A stretch of DNA of 11,893 nt, taken from the NCBI GenBank assembly GCA_963590165.1, contig CAVANO010000013.1, positions 1 through 11,893 of the forward strand. Reading direction: 5' to 3'. This document shows positions 8,728 through 11,893 of the stretch, piece after piece (position 1 is the first letter of the stretch; each line of letters starts with the position of its first letter). Source of the DNA: UBA11524 sp963590165 (GTDB lineage: Bacteria > Bacillota > Clostridia > Christensenellales > Aristaeellaceae). The position numbers and the translations under genes are program-made. The notes below the pieces were generated by a model, which saw only the letters and a list, made by a program, of their open reading frames with translations, did not search any database and was not told where the DNA came from.

Positions 8728-9558
8728 TTACCCGACCGCGTTATCGGCGGTTTCCTGCTGCATGGTGTACCAGACCGACTGCTGATTCTGCGTGAAGCTC
8801 TGGTCGAGCCAGAGCGGCGTGGCGGTGCTCTGGTCATACGAAACCGTCATCTGCACGAGCACAACCGCGTACTTCATGCCGGTCACGTCCGCCGCCTTGC
8901 CGAGCCGCGCCTTCTTGCCGTCAAAGCGGCTTGTTCCGAGCGACATGGCAGATTCTGCCGTTCCCGCAATGTAAATCGTGGCATGCTGAATCTCGCCGTC
9001 CGCCGTCAGCTCCGCAGAAACCGTCAGCTGACCATTACTCAGCTTGAATGTCACATAGCCCAGCTGCAAATCGCCCGACACCATCGGCACAATCACCGGC
9101 TGCTGACCCATGGTGCTCAAGTTAAGCACATACGCCTCGCGCGGCGAGGACACCCCGCTGATGTCCGACAGCGGCAGTCCGGCACTCGTCACGTTGGTAT
9201 CGGTCATACGCGGCTTAACGCGCTGCACCTGCAAAGCATAGGTGCCATCCGGCGTGGTCAGGGTGACCTGATACATCGTCTGCGTGCCGTTCAGCGGCAG
9301 ATAGATATCTTCGGAGGAAAATGCGCCGCTGCACTCGCCGTAGCCGCGCTGATAAATCATACTGCCCCATTCGTCGGACACGGCAAGTGTCACATCGCCC
9401 GCCGTCTGCAATGTACAGGTGACGCGCAGATAACCCTGATCGCTGGTCACCGCAGTAACCTGCGTCGCATCGACGGTACAAACGTCTTCGGCGAGGGCTG
9501 CTGTCAGCGTCAGCAGGATGAGCAGCAGCGTCAGCAGAAGCAGATGAATTTGTTTCAT
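8728..9558 (-). CDS. Secreted protein of unknown function
   Basis: I do not recognise this 276-residue protein. It starts with a clear Sec signal peptide: MKQIH, a run of Leu/Thr to about residue 20, then ALA before EDV, a signal peptidase I site near residue 23. There is no lipobox Cys. The mature part is short alternating strands rich in Thr, Val, Ser and Gly and looks beta-sandwich-like. The stretch around AGDVTLAVSDEWGSMIYQRG followed by PDGTYALQVQR recalls Ig-like or FlgD-type repeats, but this is only a visual impression. Three Cys lie in the first mature domain. The ATG at 9558 follows AGGGG by 8 nt. A GTG three codons upstream (9567) is the alternative. It heads the cluster, 25 bp before the hydrolase gene, so it may be co-transcribed with comEC. 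A periplasmic-side or cell-wall role is possible but unproven. Confidence 0.85.
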   Translation of the reverse strand: MKQIHLLLLTLLLILLTLTAALAEDVCTVDATQVTAVTSDQGYLRVTCTLQTAGDVTLAVSDEWGSMIYQRGYGECSGAFSSEDIYLPLNGTQTMYQVTLTTPDGTYALQVQRVKPRMTDTNVTSAGLPLSDISGVSSPREAYVLNLSTMGQQPVIVPMVSGDLQLGYVTFKLSNGQLTVSAELTADGEIQHATIYIAGTAESAMSLGTSRFDGKKARLGKAADVTGMKYAVVLVQMTVSYDQSTATPLWLDQSFTQNQQSVWYTMQQETADNAVG

Positions 9559-9737
9559 GGTTTTCACCCCTGATTTTCCCCATCATGGGAGTCTTGGATT
9601 TTTAATCCATCTAACTAACGTTTGAAAAAGGGATTTTCTTTCTTTATAAAATGTTTTTCTGCTGTTTGCTTCGGCTGATTTCTTTCCGCGTTCCCTTGCA
9701 GCGCGCTTTTCCATCCTTGATTTGTTTTGCAACTTTC

Positions 9738-9893
9738 GGGGGCTTTGCGGTCGCCCCCCGAACCCCTTCGCAATGCATTCCTTTGCTGCTTGGTTGGCTA
9801 AGCAGCGTTCTTATAGACTGTCCAGCGTTCAAGTATGGAAATGAAAACCCGTATGGTACCGAAGGGGTTTAAGGGGGCGATCGGAAAGCCCCC
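9738..9893. repeat. Imperfect inverted repeat pair, each arm a GC-rich hairpin
   Basis: The segments 9738-9770 and 9860-9893 are inverted copies of one another, with about four differences including a single-base indel over some 33 bp. Both end in AACCCCTTCG when read in the same sense. Each arm also folds on itself: GGGGGC/GCCCCC at 9738-9758 and AAGGGGGC/GCCCCCTT at 9871-9895. Neither is followed by a T tract, so they are not ordinary intrinsic terminators, though the second could mark the end of the GrpE-like transcript. They look like members of a dispersed intergenic repeat family. Confidence 0.75.
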
Positions 9894-9950
9894 TTGAAGC
9901 CGCAATCAATAATCAACTATGGAAATGAAAACCCACATAGTGCCGAAGGG
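9834..9950 (+). repeat. Two direct repeats of 33 bp
   Basis: The copies lie at 9834-9866 and 9918-9950. The first 17 bases (TATGGAAATGAAAACCC) are identical and 12 of the next 16 match, both ending CCGAAGGG. The spacer is 51 bp and holds the AAGGGGGC hairpin. With only two diverged copies this is a duplicated intergenic repeat rather than an array. Confidence 0.8.
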
Positions 9951-9973
9951 ATCAGAAGAGGGAAAGAATCCCC

Positions 9974-11353
9974 TTATTCCACCATCAACGTTACCACCGC
10001 GGGGACAATAATCTCGCGGAAGCGTAAATCGTTCCGTTCCGCAACGACACCGGGCGTGATGCACCGGTCAATCTTCGCAAATTCAGGGACATTCACCGTC
10101 TGTGAGGACACCGATGTCAGCGTATGCAAATCGCTCTGGAACGCATCGCCGTGCGCAGGGCGTATGACCTGCAATCCCAGCCGCTTCATGGCGTATTCCA
10201 GCCGAGTAAGCTGCCCCATAACCGCCGCGCGCAGGTCAAGCAACGGTTTTGCCTGCTCCGTCGTCATGTCCGGCGTCATCAGCTTCGCGATGGCATCATC
10301 GAGCGCGTCCGACAGCGACGCCGCCATCCCGACATAGCACTGCCCCAGCATCCGCGTGTCCGCCTGATACAGCGATGCCTGCCACTGCTGCATGCGCGCG
10401 TTCTGCTCTTCCTGCATCTTCGCGATTTCTGTGCGGATTTTGTCGTACTGCGCGCCTGCGTCCTCGAACAGTTCCGATGCCCAGCGTGCCTCATCCTCCA
10501 TGCGGATTCGCGCCGCCTTCTGCTGTTCGCCGAACGCCTCCTGGAATTTCGCGCGTCCCGCCTGCTGCAGCTGTTCCTCCTGCGCGCGCATCTCCGCTTC
10601 GAACTGGCTCATCAGCTGCTGCTTAATCGGCTCAAGCTCCTTTTCCGCCTGACCGTTGCGGATGCACTCGACCTGCCGTTTCGCTTCCTCCACCTGCTCC
10701 GCCGCGTGCTTGAGCGACTCGTCCTGCAGGCGCATCGCCGTCCGGCAGTCTTCCAGGCGCCGCTTCAGCACCTCTTCCTCCGGCGCTGCCGTCCGTGCAT
10801 CGCGCCGCGCTTCATACAACAGCCGGCTGACCGACCGCAGCACGCGCACACGCGTCTTGAACGGCGTCCGCACGGGCAGCTCCGGGTCTGACGCGTACGA
10901 TGCGATCATTTCCCACGTCATCGGCTCCTGATTCGCGGTAAACACGTTCGGCACCGCATTGGACGGATCCGTCATCGGCGCATCGAGCACAATCATCTGA
11001 TAGCACTGCGTCACGACGCTATAGAGCAGCATCGAGCAACTGCCGTTCGGATTGCGTGTCAGCTGATCATCAAGCTGACTGAGCAGCATCGACACGCCCA
11101 AATCCGACAGCTCCGTATACATCCGCGACAACAGCCGCTGATAATACTCCCGGCGATTCCTGCGGTTTCCGCCGGCGAGTTGCTCCGCGGCATCCTGCTG
11201 AAAAAGTGCCAGCGCGGACATCGTTTCATGGCGGTTTTCGTAATCCTCCTGTGCTGCCTGACCCTGCTCTTCCCTGCTTCTGCGCTGGTCATCCGCCTCC
11301 TGACGGGCGTCCTCCTGCTGCTGGTCGACCGTGCGCTGCTCCTGTTCAGCCAT
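9974..11353 (-). CDS. Long coiled-coil protein with C-terminal GrpE-like domain
   Basis: A 459-residue cytoplasmic protein without signal or membrane segments. Residues 1-45 are Gln/Glu/Arg-rich and probably disordered. Residues 46-185 form a helical domain I do not recognise. Residues 195-330 are a long charged coiled coil. Residues 330-395 (SLSDALDDAIAKLM, then LEYAMKRLGLQVIRP) read like the GrpE helical bundle. Residues 400-459 (DAFQSDLHTLTSV, then ITPGVVAERNDLRFREIIVP and AVVTLMVE) fit the GrpE beta-wing, compared with family patterns such as FDPNLHEAV and GY-LNGR-LRPA-V-V. Ordinary GrpE is about 190 residues, so this is more than twice as long and divergent. By family it would be a nucleotide-exchange factor for an Hsp70 (DnaK). 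No dnaK, dnaJ or hrcA is adjacent and no CIRCE element is seen, so it is probably not the housekeeping grpE. AAGGAG lies 6 nt before the ATG, and the gene has its own promoter. Confidence 0.85.
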   Translation of the reverse strand: MAEQEQRTVDQQQEDARQEADDQRRSREEQGQAAQEDYENRHETMSALALFQQDAAEQLAGGNRRNRREYYQRLLSRMYTELSDLGVSMLLSQLDDQLTRNPNGSCSMLLYSVVTQCYQMIVLDAPMTDPSNAVPNVFTANQEPMTWEMIASYASDPELPVRTPFKTRVRVLRSVSRLLYEARRDARTAAPEEEVLKRRLEDCRTAMRLQDESLKHAAEQVEEAKRQVECIRNGQAEKELEPIKQQLMSQFEAEMRAQEEQLQQAGRAKFQEAFGEQQKAARIRMEDEARWASELFEDAGAQYDKIRTEIAKMQEEQNARMQQWQASLYQADTRMLGQCYVGMAASLSDALDDAIAKLMTPDMTTEQAKPLLDLRAAVMGQLTRLEYAMKRLGLQVIRPAHGDAFQSDLHTLTSVSSQTVNVPEFAKIDRCITPGVVAERNDLRFREIIVPAVVTLMVE

Positions 11354-11414
11354 GTTTTGCTCCTTCCGCGTCGCCGCGATGCATACTTCTTTTTCTAATC
11401 ATGAATATAAATAC

Positions 11415-11443
11415 AGTATAGCATTTCATAACAAAAAATGCAA
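11415..11443 (-). promoter_or_regulatory. Sigma-A promoter of the GrpE-like gene
   Basis: On the minus strand the -35 is TTGCAT (11443-11438), the spacer is 17 bp and the -10 is TATACT (11420-11415) preceded by TGC, an extended -10. Transcription would start near 11408, giving an untranslated leader of about 55 nt before the ATG at 11353, with AAGGAG at 11365-11360. No heat-shock operator (CIRCE) is visible, so expression may be constitutive. Confidence 0.75.
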
Positions 11444-11482
11444 CCCATGCGGATACCTGGTGCGGTACGCGGTCAAGATCAT

Positions 11483-11517
11483 AAAAAGCAGCAGCTCGGA
11501 TTGAGTTGCTGCTTTTT
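11483..11517. terminator. Bidirectional intrinsic terminator
   Basis: Two 15-bp arms, AAAAAGCAGCAGCTC (11483-11497) and GAGTTGCTGCTTTTT (11503-11517), pair with one G-T wobble around a 5-nt loop. Each strand ends in a run of five Ts, so it works in both directions. On the minus strand it begins at the TAA of the small frame at 11516-11620 and isolates the GrpE-like promoter from transcription coming from the right. Confidence 0.92.
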
Positions 11518-11620
11518 AGTTACTTTGCTGCGCTGAAAGCGTTCCGCGGACTTCGTCCGCTGCTCTGTTCAGCGCTCGATTGTCATACTTGGTGACATTT
11601 GCATTGTTGACTTGTGCCAT
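11516..11620 (-). CDS. Possible 34-residue small protein, or 3' remnant of a larger gene
   Basis: I do not recognise this. The peptide MAQVNNANVTKYDNRALNRA, then ADEVRGTLSAQQSN, is soluble, has a balanced protein-like composition, and its stop codon (TAA, 11518-11516) runs straight into the terminator stem. That placement is typical of a real gene end. Against it, the ATG at 11620 has no Shine-Dalgarno sequence and is preceded directly by a GGGGC-AAA-GCCCC hairpin belonging to the repeat cluster. The frame continues upstream to 11704 through that repeat DNA, giving peptide that does not look real. It may therefore be the 3' end of a gene whose front was lost when repeats or a mobile element came in. 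Confidence 0.4.
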   Translation of the reverse strand: MAQVNNANVTKYDNRALNRAADEVRGTLSAQQSN

Positions 11621-11625
11621 TTTGA

Positions 11626-11692
11626 TTGGGGCTTTGCCCCAAACCCTACAATGGGCGCTGCCCCTTGACCCTGCAAGGGAGTTCCTCCCTTG
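11626..11692. repeat. Cluster of three short triloop palindromes
   Basis: Three hairpins stand in a row: TTGGGGC-TTT-GCCCCAA (11626-11642), GGGC-GCT-GCCC (11653-11663) and CAAGGGAG-TTC-CTCCCTTG (11674-11692). All have 4 to 8 bp perfect arms and 3-nt loops. They resemble the GC-rich short palindromes scattered between genes in many gut Clostridia. None has a T tract, so they are not listed as terminators. Confidence 0.75.
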
Positions 11693-11758
11693 ACCCGTTC
11701 GCAACCCAGTACAAAACGGTGTAACTCAACACCCAAAACCGCCACTATCCGTCAACTC

Positions 11759-11819
11759 TGTGCAATGACGATACACCCCATCTCATCCAGTATGGATAAG
11801 GTATAATAAATTTCGCACA
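11759..11819 (+). other. Possible structured noncoding segment upstream of the last gene
   Basis: TGTGC (11759-11763) and GCACA (11815-11819) are complementary and enclose a smaller hairpin ATCCA-GTA-TGGAT (11785-11797). Just upstream GGTGT/ACACC can pair around AACTCA (11719-11734). The stems are short and could be chance. If the downstream gene is an IS110-type recombinase, this is where a bridge RNA would be encoded, but that is speculative. Confidence 0.25.
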
Positions 11820-11820
11820 A

Positions 11821-11849
11821 TTGAAAAAGGAAGCCCCAGCGTGTAGAAT
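11821..11849 (+). promoter_or_regulatory. Sigma-A promoter of the truncated plus-strand gene
   Basis: TTGAAA (11821-11826), a 17-bp spacer and TAGAAT (11844-11849) form a good vegetative promoter. The start would fall near 11856, giving a short leader of about 30 nt. An inverted repeat, GCGTGT (11839-11844) and ACACGC (11867-11872), straddles the -10 and start site and could be an operator. Confidence 0.7.
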
Positions 11850-11885
11850 AGAATTGCACTAAACTAACACGCAGGAGGGACTTTC

Positions 11886-11893
11886 ATGAATTT
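11886..11893 (+). CDS. First codons of a gene cut by the window edge (unidentified; perhaps a transposase)
   Basis: Only ATGAATTT is inside the window, giving Met-Asn-Phe. The start is well supported by AGGAGGG (11873-11879) 6 nt upstream and the promoter at 11821-11849. It is the only plus-strand gene here. The layout (a gene-free, possibly structured stretch next to repeat palindromes, a compact promoter, then ATGAATTT) reminds me of IS110-family insertion sequences of Clostridia, whose transposases often begin MNFTQNE or similar. Three residues cannot establish this, so it is only a suggestion. Confidence 0.7.

Larger units (their letters stand above)
9559..9973. other. Repeat-bearing intergenic region, no gene supported
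   Basis: About 415 bp between the secreted-protein gene and the GrpE-like gene, both on the minus strand. The part next to the secreted-protein gene is AT-rich (9600-9660), with a small palindrome TGGATT-TTT-AATCCA (9595-9609), but I find no convincing promoter. The best minus-strand pair, TTTCAA with TAAAAA at 17 bp, is weak. The middle holds a hairpin GCTGCTT/AAGCAGC (9785-9806) and the repeats listed separately. Short frames exist on both strands but look like translated repeat sequence. Confidence 0.6.

Noticed and set aside
8644..9573. A 309-codon open frame on the plus strand opposite the secreted-protein gene
   Set aside because: Its product is rich in Arg and His with no recognisable domain, while the minus strand shows a signal peptide, a ribosome site and operon spacing. 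It is a shadow of the GC-rich coding strand.
9644..9872. Two overlapping short frames on opposite strands (about 62 and 73 codons)
   Set aside because: Both translate the dispersed repeat sequence, have no ribosome site and resemble the junk peptides such repeats commonly give.
9834..9950. A possible CRISPR array from the two 33-bp repeats
   Set aside because: There are only two copies, 4 of 33 bases differ, the spacer is 51 bp and itself contains a repeat hairpin, and no cas genes are present.
10124..10891. A 255-codon plus-strand frame opposite the GrpE-like gene
   Set aside because: It is a Leu/Arg-rich mirror of the coiled-coil codons and lacks a ribosome site and domain.
9974..11353. 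Calling this gene the housekeeping grpE
   Set aside because: The length is more than double, the match is confined to the C-terminal part, and no hrcA, dnaK, dnaJ or CIRCE element is nearby.
11802..11807. A perfect TATAAT on the plus strand as the promoter of the right-hand gene
   Set aside because: No -35-like hexamer lies 16-18 bp upstream and there is no TG extension. TTGAAA-17-TAGAAT just downstream is the better promoter, though a second weak start cannot be excluded.

Overview
The window looks like chromosomal DNA from a member of the Bacillota, most likely a fairly GC-rich Clostridia-type gut or rumen anaerobe. The evidence is AGGAGG-type ribosome binding sites, a comEC-holA gene pair, an SbcCD pair of the Firmicutes kind, an rRNA-type leader containing AACCTTGAAAAC, and GC-rich short palindromes between genes. 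No rRNA gene is inside the window, so I cannot go to genus.

Left end (1-356): the minus strand carries a very strong promoter (TTGACG, 17 bp, TGATAAGAT) with A-rich DNA upstream. It drives a leader that runs out of the window at position 1 and probably leads into an rRNA operon. Next to it lies a nested palindrome (272-327) that probably ends the operon to its right.

Centre (357-9558, all minus strand, read right to left): a tightly packed six-gene cluster. The order is a secreted protein of unknown function, a YhfI-like metallo-beta-lactamase-fold hydrolase, ComEC (DNA-uptake channel), HolA (DNA polymerase III delta subunit), SbcD and SbcC (hairpin- and end-processing nuclease). Junctions are 25 bp or less, and three of them overlap or are about 1 bp, so the last five genes are almost certainly co-transcribed. 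The shared theme is DNA uptake, clamp loading at the replication fork and DNA end repair.

Right part: a repeat-rich, gene-free stretch (9559-9973) is followed by a monocistronic minus-strand gene (9974-11353) with its own extended -10 promoter. It encodes a 459-residue protein with a long coiled coil and a C-terminal GrpE-like domain, more than twice the length of ordinary GrpE. I consider this the most interesting gene here.

Right end (11354-11893): a strong bidirectional terminator abuts a possible 34-residue small gene or gene remnant. A cluster of short triloop hairpins comes next. Last is a plus-strand promoter, Shine-Dalgarno sequence and ATG of a gene cut off by the window edge, perhaps a mobile-element transposase.
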